The notes beneath the pieces were generated by a model. It did not search any database and had not been told where the DNA came from. It was given only the letters and a program-made list of their open reading frames with translations. Shown piece by piece: positions 46,171 to 57,505 of a DNA stretch of 64,000 bases. The DNA is from Episyrphus balteatus (taxonomy: Eukaryota; Arthropoda; Insecta; Diptera; Syrphidae). The stretch spans positions 8,696,874 through 8,760,873 of the forward strand of contig NC_079138.1 in NCBI RefSeq assembly GCF_945859705.1. Reading direction: 5' to 3'. Made by a program: the position numbers and the translations under genes. Position 1 is the first letter of the stretch. Every line of letters begins with the position of its first letter.

Positions 46171-47279
46171 AGTCCAGTGCATTTAGGATGTTCATATATG
46201 GACGACCCAGCAGTTTGTACCACCCCCAAATTTTTTTTGCTCATTCGATAGAGCACTGGCTGAATATCATTACCCTGATTTTTCGCACTCGTGAAATTCA
46301 CCTTTCGGCCGCCATCTTGGATTTTAGTTTTTGTTGAATATCTCGATTTCTATTTATCCTACATAAAAGTTGTGTATACAAAAAACGTAGGCAATTAAAT
46401 TTCGCGTCTTTTATATTAAGAACAATTTTTCGATATTCTGAATATTAAAAAAGTTACAAGCCAAAAAAGTAAAAAAAAATGAACAAAATGACAATTTTAA
46501 AGTTTTGAGCACTTTTTATCAAAATTATGAAAAAACGTTTCGAGAAAGGATTATTCACCTTAAAATTCTCTATATCTCTGCTTTACAACTTTTTTTTCTA
46601 TCTCTATAAATACAAAAGTTATTAATACTTTTTTTTGTTAAAAATGCTCTTTTTTGTTTGTGTTTTTTATCTTTACTTTTTTCTTAAATTTTTTTTTTTA
46701 CCAAATATTGAATTTTAAATGATTAGTGAGTATTTTATAGCTTTATCTTACAAGAGAAAATTCGGGATCTGCAATTTTTTTATATTTAAGTCTCTTTATT
46801 TCGTAAAAAAGGGGTATTTTTTAACAAAAAAGTATTAATAACTTTTGTATTTATAGAGATAGAAAAAAAAGTTTTAGAGCAGAGTTATAGAGAATTTTAA
46901 GGTGAATAATCTTTTCTCGGAACGTTTTTTCATAATTTTGATAAAAAGTGCTCAAAACTTTAAAATTGTCATTTTTTTCGGTTTTTTTTTACTTTTTTGG
47001 CTTGTAACTTTTTTAATATTCAGAATATCGAAAAATTGTTCTTAATATAAAAGACGCGAAATTTAATTGCCTACGTTTCTTGTATAAACAACTTTTATGT
47101 AGGATAAATAGAAATCGAGATATTCAACAAAAACTAAAATCCAAGATGGCGGCTGAAAGGTGAATTTCACGAGTGCGAAAAATCAGGGTAATGATATTCA
47201 GCCAGTGCTCTATCGAATGAGCAAAAAAAATTTGGGGGTGGTACAAACTGCTGGGTCAAAATATAAATGCACTGGACTA
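46171..47279. mobile_element. 1.1 kb palindromic MITE nested in the Tc1 transposon
   Basis: The ends read TAGTCCAGTGCATTTA and its inverse. The two arms of about 530 bp mirror each other almost throughout, for example GCCATCTTGGATTTTAGTTT at 46310 and its complement at 47131. The centre is near 46740. TTA or TA could be the target duplication (AATTA|TAG...CTA|TTAG). One 20-bp stretch near 46190 is present only in the left arm. No coding frame was found. Confidence 0.8.
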
Positions 47280-47590
47280 TTAGTAGAATTGGTATTTCTT
47301 TTGATAAATTGGTGGATTATTTTCAACTTGCAAACCTTTTTTCAGCTTTTTTTTTTAGTTATATGTGATATTTGTCACTTATGGACACTTGTCCTTATCA
47401 ATATTTCGTTCCACAATGAAAATCACTCACGTGTTTAAAACAAAGGTAACAACAAAAAAAAAATTGGCATTACCGTTAGGATGCGATAAGACCAAAGGAC
47501 AGTGTTGCCATACTCTATTAATTTTTTTTCCATAATCTACTGTGGAATAACAAAAGAATTTGTTTGTCCTTATCATTATTTCGCGGAGTG

Positions 47591-49303
47591 TATCTGTTGG
47601 AAAATTTCCAATCGACTGAAATGAAATTTCAACTGAAACATGAAAGCATTCAGCGAAAATAAAAAACCTGAATAATGTCTTAACTACAATGACCTAAACA
47701 GTGAAAAAGTGGGAAATTTACAAAGGTATCTGTATCATCACAAAATGAGTTTCAAAATTTTCACTCTTTGACTTTTTGCCAAAAAAAAACGCAATACATT
47801 TTTATGCATGAGATTTTAAGTTTTTTTTTTTAATTTTCAAATAACTTCTGCTAATTAGACTTCTTCAAGTATGTTTTTAAATTTGTTGATAGGTATATTC
47901 TGGTTTTAATGCTCATCAAATGAAAAATGTATGCAAATTGGTTGCCTATTCACATTTTTGGCGGGTTTTTGCTGTAAATGCTTTGATTTTAAAGGAGCCT
48001 TGAATCGCCAAATTCAAAATTTAAAGAGCCAAAACTTGTACTTAATGGTGCGAATAGGTAGCCAAAAGAGGCAAGAAATTTTAAACTCATTCAAAATCTT
48101 TGGACTTAGGTATAAAGCTGTCAAAATGAATCGGCGGAGCATGGTATAAGCAAAGAAGGTACTATCACGCGAAGAAAGTCTGTATCGAGAACTTTCAGAT
48201 GAAAGAAAAAAAAAGACGGCTTCCTAATTTTTTGACAGTTGCCCTATTGTAATTATTGTTGTTAAAAAATTTGTCTTGAAAATTGTTGTTGCTTTTGACT
48301 TTGCCACGTTAAAAACTTATTACTCCATTTTGTAAAATGGTGACTAATGATATTACCTACCTTCTCTTCTTATTCCATGTCGGCGGAGTAAGTGCAATGT
48401 GAACACCGTCATTCCCCTCCATGAAATGAGTTGAGGGTGTTGATATGTCAAAGTGGATGTATGGTTTACAAAACAAACTCATACATTTTTTTCTTTTGGT
48501 AATCATTACTAAAATGAAATTAAAATGTAAATGTAAAACACGCCACTAATAACCTAATAGGAAACTATGGTTGGAAAAAGAACGCGCCTTTAGTATTACA
48601 CACGATTCACAAGTATTACACACGATCCATGAGTAGTGACTCTTTTCGAAAGAAAATGAGTGCGAAGAAAAAAAAACATTCGCACTCATTGATTTTCGAA
48701 AAGAGCCGAGACTCTTGAGTCGCCGTGTAATAGCAGATTTTGTTATGAATACCGGTCTAAATGCATTTTCCCAGCCAGCACAAAACTTTAATTTATGTTT
48801 CAGAAATACCCCTGAAATAAGGCTTTGTCCATAAATGAAATCCTAATTTATTTTTCCAAAGACGTCCACTGCTTCAACTCTTCGTTGACAATAAAATATC
48901 CCCCTGGTTTGATAATAATGCGTCCATATTCTCAAATATGTTGTAACGATGATACTGAACTACTTTTAAGATAAATGTCTGGATACACTACCTACTTCTG
49001 TGAAGATCAACATCTGAACGCACCTTTAATAAATGCGAACCTATCTTTAATAAATATCTGAACGCATTCATTAAAACTTACCTGGAAAACTGAATACCAA
49101 AAATACGATTCCAGCTAGAAGTGCGATAAATAACGCCCTCTATCTTCTGGAAATGGAAACATCTAGAAGCTAAGACCAGAACCTAAGAAGACATTTTCGA
49201 ATTTCGAACTAGAGGGATTGGAACTTTGGAAATAGCTTTCCACGCCATCTACCATATGACGTTCAATGTTTCCATAAGAAAAAAAAAGACCTCGAAAAAA
49301 AAT
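47591..49303 (+). repeat. long duplicated segment, copy 2, right part
   Basis: It resumes with CTGTTGGAAAATTTCCAATC, matching 18140 on, and ends near GACGTTCAATGTTTCC. About 47660-48310 is extra here, and 18210-18450 is extra in copy 1. A palindrome of about 30-bp arms (48639-48712, CTCTTTTCGAAA... and inverse) exists only in this copy. Confidence 0.75.
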
Positions 49304-51010
49304 TACACCGGCACACAAAAAATAAAGTTAATTTAAAATTATATGAATAAAAGGCGTTGAGATTGTTTGTGGAGCTGAAATAGAAAATCGTCACTTAACT
49401 TTTAGATAGTCAATATTAGACACGATCGTTCATACAATTATTGTATCACTGATTTATTTCATAATAACAGTTTATAATTATTATTTTAATGTAATTGAAT
49501 TTATAATATAATGTACAACAAATTATTGTTTATAAAAAGATTAATATCTACTGGGTTTGGCAACATCAAATCTAATTATTTATAAATTTGTAACTATCTA
49601 ACGCATAAAAAGTATTCACAGTTAATATAACAACTTTATTATGCACTCTAATTTATCCGTTAACTTTCAAAAGCTTCATATCAAACCGTAAACATATCAT
49701 AATGTTTATTTCTTAACTAACCTTCTAAAAGTACATATATGTCGATTCGCATTAATAACGATGTATAATTATGCTGTTATATTTTAACAACTTCAGCTAT
49801 TTAATCTCTCTTCATCCCCGTCACCCTAACTAGCTTCAAAGCCCAAAGAGGAAAAACATCAGTACCATGAAATGATATTTGTCCCTAGTGTTTGCTTGCT
49901 GTTTGTATCTATATATCCTTTCAGCTTATGTAACCAAATAACAAATTTGCCGCATGTGTATCCAATCCACGTCTGATTGGGTTTATCGTTCTGGTTTACC
50001 CCTTCTCCTGTTTTACTAAGCCTACTTTAGCATGCTTTTAATGGGGTTGCAATCACATTGTCTATCTGACTCTGCATTAAAAAAATATAGAAAAATAACA
50101 AAAACTAAAACAAACACAGTCCCCATTGAAGATTCACAACAAAGAAGGGTTGATAATTCATTTTCATTTTATCTTAATTTGACGACAGATTGATGTCACA
50201 TATCATTTCGTTGTGCTCATCCCCTTCGTTTTACGAAATCATCACATAAAAACGAGAAGTTCACTGAAAAGAATAACACAACTATTACAACCATGATCCA
50301 TTGTCAATATGGTCTTGTTTTTATTTTGAATTTACATACTAACAAAAAAATTAAAATAAAAAAGAAGACAGAAAGGAATTCAGAACTAAGGACACTCTGC
50401 TTGATATTTAATTTATGCTTGAACGCAATAGATGCAACATGGTAAGAATAACCTTATTACAATATTCACAATAAAAGATACTCAGGATTCAGGACTCTAG
50501 TTGGGTCTTAACTAGTAGCAGAAAAAGAATATAAACAAGGACAAAGTTGAAACATGTTGATGATGAAGTGATGATGATGTGATAGTGAATGGATATTTAA
50601 TTTATATAATGTACAAAGCATGTTTTTGGTAAATACCAATAAGGGGATGGCTGTTCTTTGTTCCAATTTTTTTTTTTCCTTTTTTCTTTTTCTGTTTTGT
50701 TACTTTGCATACATCCAATGAAATCATGATACAAATAGAAAATCAGATAATTTTATGAAAGATTTTACTTAACCAGATATAATCCAACTAAAAACAGTTA
50801 GGTATATACTTCATGAGGAACAAAAGTAAAGTTCCTTCTAGTCTATTCAGGAAATTAAATGTGTAGATATCTACATAGTTTGCATATCTATTTTTACGCA
50901 TTTTCCCAAGAACCCAACAGATTTTGATTGTAAAACGTACGGTTTGGGAATATCGCATAAAGTGACTGGCTCTTATAGTTATAATTTTATCAATTCTTTT
51001 ACATTAAGTA
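49304..51010. other. apparently unique sequence, no gene supported
   Basis: This is the longest stretch in the window with little recognisable repeat content. Frames are short and lack motifs. It may be intronic or intergenic. Confidence 0.4.
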
Positions 51011-51012
51011 TA

Positions 51013-51116
51013 CACTGAATGAAAAAACAACTCAAAATCAACATAAAATCAATGAAAACCACGTGAATTCAACTATTTTTCGGTTTCGGTTTGCCGTTAT
51101 CAAGTATCTTTAAATC
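51013..51116. mobile_element. left half of the CACTGAGGG MITE family
   Basis: It starts TACACTGAATGAAAA and shares ATCAATGAAAACCAC and CAACTATTTTTCGG with 38523-38741. It breaks off at 51117 where the SINE tail begins. Confidence 0.6.
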
Positions 51117-51208
51117 AAAGCCGACTTCCATGGATCAAAACTGGGTTTTATGGTTTTTCTCATAGTTCCTATAGTTAGAACGATCAAAATTGGTTCACTT
51201 AGTGCCAG

Positions 51209-51685
51209 TTGTACAAACATGGATCAGCCTTGGTTCAGGAATTTAACCCGCCGATTTCGGCGGATTAGCTGCGGGTCAACCTCGGTTCAAGCATGCATGT
51301 GGCTATTTTTACATATATGGACCTTGAACAAGTGCTAATCCTCATCTTTACTACCGATTTCAGAGGATAAAAGTTACTGATCCACGGATTAAATATAATA
51401 ATAATTTAACTATAATAATTTAACTATATGCCTGTAAGACCTAAGGTCTTTTAAATGCAACTGCACGGCACTAGTTAGAAGAAATAGAAAGATAGGAAAG
51501 AATTTTTGTTGGTACAGTGAATTGAGAATAAGATGATTATTATCTCATATAGTTCCACGGGTGGCTTCCAAGCTGGGGGATTAAGAAAAGAATGCTGCCT
51601 GGGGTAGGGCCGAACCCACAACCTTCAGGTTAGCAGTCAAGTACTACATCCACTGCACCATTTCCACCCGCAAATATTTGTACAA
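51209..51685. mobile_element. MITE with GCCAGTTGTACAAA termini nested in SINE 2
   Basis: TGCCAGTTGTACAAACATGG at the left and its inverse TTTGTACAACTGGCC at the right form the ends. TTAG (or CTTAG) is repeated just outside, and the uninterrupted SINE at 33510 shows the joined sequence (ACTGAGTGAACC in reverse). It contains SINE family 1. Confidence 0.6.
51383..51668 (-). repeat. SINE family 1, copy 1, minus orientation
   Basis: In reverse, the tRNA-like head (about 51662-51592) has GGTGCAGTGGATGTAG at the A box and GTGGGTTCGGCCCTACC at the B box. The body includes CTTATTCTCAATTCACTGTA and CTAACTAGTGCCGTGC. It ends in a tail of TTATTATTAT (51390-51400). The second copy lies at 57506-57613 plus 58137-58250. 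Confidence 0.65.
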
Positions 51686-51929
51686 CTGGCCCTTAGTCCA
51701 AAGTTATGAGGTTACAAACATAAAAAAAAGAAAAAAAACAGACGAATTGAATACCTCCTCCTTTTTGGTCGGTAAAAAAGGTACAAATTGGCAGTCACTG
51801 GGGATCGAACCTACAACACTAGGCGAATGGTTTACCAACGTGCTATTCCACTGTTGGAAATAAGGGTCAACAGAAATGCACAAGTGCCAAATAACCGTTT
51901 AAATGCTTCCAAAAACTGATGTGCTTGCC

Positions 51930-53312
51930 CCTTTATTATCAATATGTAAGGGGACTTCGCCCCAAAGCTCCTGATATATTCTTAAAACCCAAAAACTTCC
52001 TTTTGACGTTTTTGCCTTAAGCGAAACTAATTTAACCAATGATTTTTTTATCAGATTATAATGTTTACCGCAATAGTCTTTTAGAAACTGGGAATAGGTT
52101 TGGAAGAGGGGTTCTAATAGCTGTACATTCTAGTTTCGATAGTTCTTTGATTGATATTCCTAATACCGAAAACATAAATGATTTGTGTAAAAATTAGTCT
52201 CAAGTCTAAAAATATTTATGTTGTATGCTGTCATTTACGACCTTGCAGCCCTATCGAAACTTATCAAAATCTCATTAACTCTATTAACTTTTTGGGTGAT
52301 ACCATTCATGTTCACGATGATGGCTTATTGATCCTAGGTGATTTTAATCTTCACAATCTGTCGTGGTCAAGATCAGATGATGATTCATATTTAGTTGCTA
52401 CTAACGCAACAACTGAAAAAGAAACTTTATTTACTGATAAATATGTCTGATTGCGGTTTACTTCAGATAAGTGATATTAAAAATAACTTGAATAGACAAC
52501 TCGATCTTATCTTCTTCAATGATGCTAATAACTGTATCGAAGATTAAAGTAGCCTTATTCTCTCCACAATCGACTTCTATCATCCTCCATTATGCTTAAT
52601 TTTCGCCTATGAACATTGTTACTCGGAAGTAGAGTCTGAAAAACAATACTGTTTCAATTTCCGGAAGGCTAACTTTACCAAATTGAATGAGATTGATCTT
52701 ATTTTTACAGTATTGATAATTTAACCAATAATTTTTACGCAGTCATTTTCGAATGATTTTACCAGTTAGTGCCGTATACACAACAAAAAAATATGTCATG
52801 GTACTCAAGGGAGCTTCGTACACTCCACTCCAGTGATTCTAAAATTATAACTAATTTGTTTGCCAATTTTTTCAGTCTTGCTTTCTCCGATAGCAAGTTA
52901 GTACCTGATAGGAACTACTTCGCCTACATGAACAACTGTAAACAAACATCATTGGTTTCAATTAACTATAATGTTGATGACGTGATACTAAAAATTAATA
53001 ACTTAACGATGATTTTTCATCGGGCCCAGATGGTTTGCCCGCGATTGTATTAAAAAAATTTAGCCTTGCTTATTACCACTCTGTTCCAAAAATCTCTATC
53101 TCAAGGGTTTTTTCCAACAATGTGGAAGGATTCATTTATCATCTCTATTCACAAAAAGGGCTGCAAAGGAGATATAGCTAACTATAAGCCCATCGCTAAA
53201 TTATCGGGCACCCCAAAACTTTTCGAAAGTGTTTTCTTCGACACTACGTACTTTCATTTACATTGTTTTCAGGCAACACGGTTTTTTGAAAGGAAAATCT
53301 ACGACCACCAAT
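51930..53312 (+). pseudogene. Jockey/CR1-like LINE remnant: endonuclease and start of reverse transcriptase
   Basis: A broken plus-strand polyprotein is visible. The endonuclease opens with LYYQYVRGLRPK near 51938, then FDVFALSETNLTN (about 52000), RFGRGVLIAVHSSF (about 52103), and LLILGDFNLHNLSW (about 52325), where GDFN is the metal-binding/catalytic motif of apurinic-type endonucleases. The reverse transcriptase begins with SFIISIHKKGCKGDIANYKP (about 53133) and LSGTPKLFESV. It then needs a frame change to reach RQHGFLKGKSTTTN. Several stops and frameshifts interrupt it (for example at 52194). The RT catalytic YADD region is missing because a hAT-like sequence starts at about 53312. It is inactive. 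Confidence 0.7.
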
Positions 53313-54612
53313 CAGGGCGTACACACCATTGGGCGATCGGGGCGGTGCGGTGCGGTGCCCCGGGGCCCCCGACACGCCAGGGCCCCGAATGCGGAGACAG
53401 TGCAGAAAGTTCTATACTCATAAAAGTAAAGTAGCAAAAAGATAAAATATTAGACATGAATATGAATCACTTGGGACACAAGAGAAACAGACTGTGTTCT
53501 TCAGTTTTAGTTCAGTCAATCAGGAGTCGAATGCAGGGGATCCGAAAAAAGTTGTGACGTCAGCTAAGTTTTGATGCAGTATTCATTTCCATGTTAGTGG
53601 AAATTTGGTCATAAAGGAGAACTTTTTGTAAATGACTTACAAGAAACATGCCAAGTAAGGTACTACTCTCCTTGGTAAAGTGAGTTTCGGTTGACACATT
53701 AGTAGGAAATATATTCAATGATCTCATTCTATCGAGAAGGTCAGGGCTTCTTAGAACATAATGGTTAAAATCTCACGCAACAATGATAACTCTTCTAATA
53801 ATGCGAACAACGGTGTTTAACCGATGCTACGATTTGGACGGTAAACTGAACCTAGCAAAATTTTCCTGTCGTTACATTTTACCTCGACAAATATATATTC
53901 GACAACACTACCAGGCTGAGACTTTCGAATTATCTCGCAGCTCAAGCCACTGCGAGTAAAAATCAACACACAACCAACCCTATCGCAAAGAAAGACGTTA
54001 AACCCCTGAATACAACAAACGGAATCTGTAGAAAACCAAGTTTGACAAGGGCAGACTACTTCAATGTTCAAATGTTCAAACAAATAACGAAATTCATCCA
54101 GGACCTTGGGACCTAAACTCTGAGCTCTCAAGCCAGTGTGCTGCGCACCTTAAATTCCAATCAATGAACGCGTAAAATCATGTGAACCCTCGAAAACCGA
54201 ATACCTGTTACGATTTTATTAGAATCAACCATTAATATAGATATTCAAGCGACAAGGACCCAAAATAGTCCAGCGCAATAAGAGCTGCACGACCATATCA
54301 TGAAAGAATTTCAAATATAGAAAGACGACACGATTGCGATGACAATGACAATGACAAATTTATATTTTTCTATATTATTAAATATTCATTTATAAATTAT
54401 AAAAAGAAAAGAAAAAATAATAAATAAAGAAATCTTCAGATAATAAACAGCTAATTCAAAAAGAAAATTTAAAAAAAACTAAAGAAAAAATATAGTAAAA
54501 CATTTACTACCTATGAGACTATAAATCAAAACAAAGCATACAAAAAAAAGAATTTGATCAGAAAACCCCCTTGAGCTTGAACCCCCTGAGCCACCCCCTT
54601 CAGTGCGCCACT
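53313..54612. mobile_element. hAT-like sequence replacing the rest of the LINE (composite)
   Basis: The left edge CAGGGCGTACACACC and the following GGGGCCCC-rich stretch resemble the left end of the hAT at 4918. The right edge, reversed, starts CAGTGGCGCACTGAAGGGGG. Both are hAT-style ends but are not good inverted copies of each other, and no common 8-bp duplication is visible. It is probably two hAT fragments with a LINE piece between them. Confidence 0.4.
53585..54140 (-). pseudogene. Jockey-like LINE endonuclease remnant, minus strand
   Basis: The reading starts near 54140 with TGLRAQSLGPKVLDEFRYLF (an N.RSL..K-type opening), CQTWF at the ETWL position, IQGFNVFLCDRVG, and KCNDRKILLGSVYRPNRS (53835). 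After a stop at about 53816 a second frame continues with DFNHYVLRSPDLLDRM, THFTKESSTLLGMF and LLYDQ (about 53590). This is the full order of an endonuclease domain, with the G of GDFN lost and at least one stop. It belongs to a different LINE from 51930-53312 and has the opposite orientation. Confidence 0.6.
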
Positions 54613-54673
54613 GGAGAAGCGTACTTGTTTTCTCCGTTATCGTTTTAGTCTGTAAATAATTTAGCTACTTTTA

Positions 54674-55235
54674 ATCAAGGGGCACGGTAGTGCCCAGCCA
54701 AGTTCTCTAACAACTTTGGCACTACACCCTTATTTACATGAAACAACTCAGGCCATTTTCGACCCCCCTCTAACTTCCACACCAAAGATGCTAGAAATTT
54801 CAAACTCGCTACATTTGTTGAGCTGGTCAAAACCAAACACCTCACCTCAGCCTCCTACGATGAGTAGTTTCACTGACAGATCATCAAAATTATGGAAAAC
54901 TTCCCGATATCGTAGAAACTTGAAATTTTACACTGTGATAGGAATTGTGGTGTATACAAAGTACTGAGATGTAAAAGTGTACCAAGTTCTAAAGTTTGGG
55001 TTCAAATTCGTATCAATAAAATTTTGATTGTTTACTTGGCAGTTTTTGAAATAACTTTAAAAATCGATAATTAAAAGAAAAATTGTCAAGAGAACAATCA
55101 AAATTTTATTGATACGAATTTGAACCCAAACTTTAGAACTTGGTACACTTTTACATCTCAGTACTTTTTGTGCCAGCATAATTTCAACATAGGAGAACTT
55201 GGCTCTTTTTTTAACAGTATGTTTTTGTTGTGATT
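54674..55235 (+). mobile_element. second Helentron-like family, deleted copy
   Basis: It shares the first 220 bp (ATCAAG, GGGCACGGTAGTGCCC, AGCCAAGTTCTC and on) and the last 200 bp of the copy at 36441-38509, with GAGAACTTGGCT near 55192. The middle 1.5 kb is missing. About 54958-55034 is an inverted duplicate of 55094-55172, which makes a ~75-bp stem absent from the long copy. Confidence 0.6.
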
Positions 55236-55364
55236 ACTTTTTCATGAAACTTCTAGAACATCAACTTTATCATCAAGTTTAAGATTGAGGATTAATTCTT
55301 CAACGAGATAAACTGGATAAAAGCGTCAAAATGTAGTTTAAAAGGGAAGGTGGCTGGTTCTTTA

Positions 55365-55975
55365 GCCTAAACGGGTGGACGGATTTTCCTGAAATTTGGT
55401 ACAGATGATTATTTTGTAATTTCCAAAGTTGATTTTTTTGTTTTTTAATATCTCGCTTAAAAAGGTTACCTCCTATTTAAAATTTTGAGTTATCGAAAAA
55501 GAATCTAATGATTTCGATTAAACTTGGCTGGCGTACATAATAATCTAAGCTTTTCTAATCAAACTACGTTTTACTTTTTCTCAAATAATGCGTTTAACGG
55601 AAATATGGTGTTTCCTTTTTTTTATAATCACTAGTCGGCTCTTCCCGCACATCGTTAATAAGTTCTTGCAATTTTCTTGAAAACGGCTCTAACGATTTTG
55701 ATTAAACTTTGCATGCGTTATATTTAAAAATAAAAAAAAAATAATTGCAATAAAACTGCATTTTTAGTTCTTCTTAAAAGGGTCAAATAACAAGAAAAAA
55801 ATGTATTTAACAAAAATTTGGTCTCAATGGCGACTCTTCCCCTATATCCACCAAATTTCCTAAAAATGTATGTATAGAGGCAGCTCTTTTAATCACAAGT
55901 CAATTAACATAAAAGTTCTTTGAACTGCAAGAGCAAGTACGTGCGACCCAGTCGTGGATTTTATTTCTTCATACC
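55365..55975 (+). mobile_element. Helentron-like element, GGACGCAC subfamily, 5'-truncated
   Basis: From TTAGCCTAAACGGGTGGACGG it follows the body seen at 12340-12671 (CGATTTTGATTAAAC, CTGCATTTTTAGTTCTTC) and ends GAGCAAGTACGTGCGACCCA, then GTCGTGGATTTTATTT. The start and microsatellite are absent. Confidence 0.65.
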
Positions 55976-56238
55976 ATAATGATGGATAATTTACATATTG
56001 TATATTCGTATGCATCCATCCGCCACCATCCGCAACACAAAATTCTTCAAAAGCTCATTGATTTTATCTAAAAAAATAAAAAAAAAAAAAAAAACAAATT
56101 GATTACATAACACAGTCAGGATAAATAATAATTAAACAAGAAAATCAAGGAGACAGTGCAAAGTGTTCAAGCATTTAAAGAACCATAGAAATATTTTAAT
56201 AAATATGTAAACTGAAATACACAGACAAGAATATAAAC

Positions 56239-57374
56239 AAAATAAAATGCACGACTGGGTCGCACGAACTTGCTCTTAGAGTTAAAGTTGCTTAAATTTG
56301 TAAGGCTTTTTATATAGAAATTTGGAAAATGTAGGTACCTACTATATAAGTACAAAAAAAAAAAAAATGAATTCGTTTTTTAAAAAAATAAAATAGAATC
56401 TGAAATCAAATTGCCCTCCAAAACAAGTATGCAGTTTTGATTGATATATTAAGATGCATTTTTGGAAAAAAAATTTCAAAATCGTTAGAGCCGTTTTTTA
56501 AAAAACTAAATTTTATAAATAATTCTTTGGAAAAAAAGTTTTAAAATAAAATTGCTATGAAATTTTGTAGAAATCACTAATCAACATCTAAAAAATTTTC
56601 AAAATTTTTTTAAAAATCCAAAAATTATTTTTTTTTTTCAAATTCTATTTTTTTTTCTATTCTATTTTTCGGAGATAATCGGGTTTGAAAAAAAAAACGG
56701 TACTATAGCAGGTACCGTTAATAATGATTTTCAAAAAAAAAAATGTTTATTAATAGTTAGACCTTGTCTTTAAACTTACATTTGAATTTTTTAAACAAAA
56801 TCGTTGGAGCCGTTTTTGAGCAATTTCAATTTTACTAAAATCGGTATATGACAAGTACCTCAATTTATAAGTTCAAGTGACCTCAACTCCAAAAATGTAT
56901 ATAGCGTTTCGCCCAGGTACGACAGTGGGCTCATCAGTAAGATCTGTCGTACCCTTACTAACAGATCTAACTGATGAGCCCACTGTCGTAACTGGGCGAA
57001 ACGCTTTATAAATTTTTAGAGTTGAGGTCACTTGAACTTATAAATTGAATTATATTCAATCGCTCCACTTAAAATAAAAATAATTATGACAAGTAGGTAC
57101 CGTTATTTTTGGTCCAAAAAAATTAATTCCAAAAACCCCTCTGGAGAGTCGCCAAATAATGCTTCATACCAAGTTTGACATCAATCGGTCTATTCGTTTA
57201 GGCTGTAGCTTTGTTTACAGACAGGCAGACTGACAGAACAGAACAGACAGACGGACTTCCGGGACCCACTTTTTTGGCATTCTTTGCCATCGTAATGTCA
57301 TGGAAAAATGCTATCTCAACTTTTTTTGTACGAATGCATAACTTGATATATAGTACCTATATCGCAAGTAAAAA
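56239..57374 (-). mobile_element. Helentron-like element, GTCT subfamily, full length with insertion
   Basis: In minus orientation it begins at 57374 with TTTTTACTTGCGATATAGG, passes ATGCATTCGTACAAAAAAAG, ATTACGATGGCAAAGAATGC, AGTGGGTCCCGGAAGTCCG, a short TCTGTC core and AGCTACAGCCTAAACGAATA. It ends with TCTAAGAGCAAGTTCGTGCG and CAGTCGTGCATTTTATTT (56239-56275). A 228-bp insertion (56858-57085) breaks it. This is the best reference copy for the family in the window. Confidence 0.8.
56858..57085 (+). mobile_element. 228-bp retroposon-like insertion with long internal hairpin
   Basis: A duplication ATGACAAGTA (56848-56857 and 57086-57095, possibly one base longer) flanks it. The start TTTATAAGTTCAAGTGACC and the A-rich end AAAATAAAAATAATT match the short copy at 31750-31850. 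An 11-bp duplication and an A-rich tail suggest LINE-driven insertion. Inside, GCGTTTCGCCCAG...TCATCAG and its inverse form a long stem. Confidence 0.65.
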
Positions 57375-57505
57375 GTGTATACTAGCATCTAAAATATTTT
57401 TACAAAAAAGAAAGCTTTCTTCTGTGAAGCGTACCTACCACATTTCTTGTTTCATATTTTTTTCGCTGATATTTCATTACATTTTTACATGTACGTATTT
57501 ACAAG

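Larger units (their letters stand above)
44881..47590 (-). mobile_element. Tc1-type transposon, 2.7 kb, with intact transposase frame
   Basis: The outer termini are inverted: CACTCCACGAAATAATGATA at the left and CACTCCGCGAAATAATGATA read in reverse at the right, each followed by (A/G)GGACAAA. The flanks are TA (44879-44880 and 47591-47592). A second copy of the motif, ACGAAATAATGATAAGGACA, lies about 180 bp inside the left end (45060), and an inverted one lies about 180 bp inside the right end (47390-47417). This gives two sites per end, the arrangement called IR/DR. The empty site survives in duplication copy 1. A 1.1 kb palindrome lies between the transposase start and the right end. Confidence 0.9.
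51117..51890 (-). repeat. SINE family 2, copy 2, minus orientation, interrupted
   Basis: Read in reverse, the head (about 51860-51790) resembles a tRNA gene, with TGGAATAGCACGTTGGT at the A-box position and GTAGGTTCGATCCCCAG as B box. The body follows, with GGAGGAGGTATTCAATTCG, a T run, GTTTGTAACCTCATAAC and then, after the insertion at 51209-51685, GTGAACCAATTTTGATCG and ATCCATGGAAGTCGG. The order equals the plus copy at 33412-33672. The Pol III promoter in the head is expected to drive transcription of active relatives. Confidence 0.6.
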
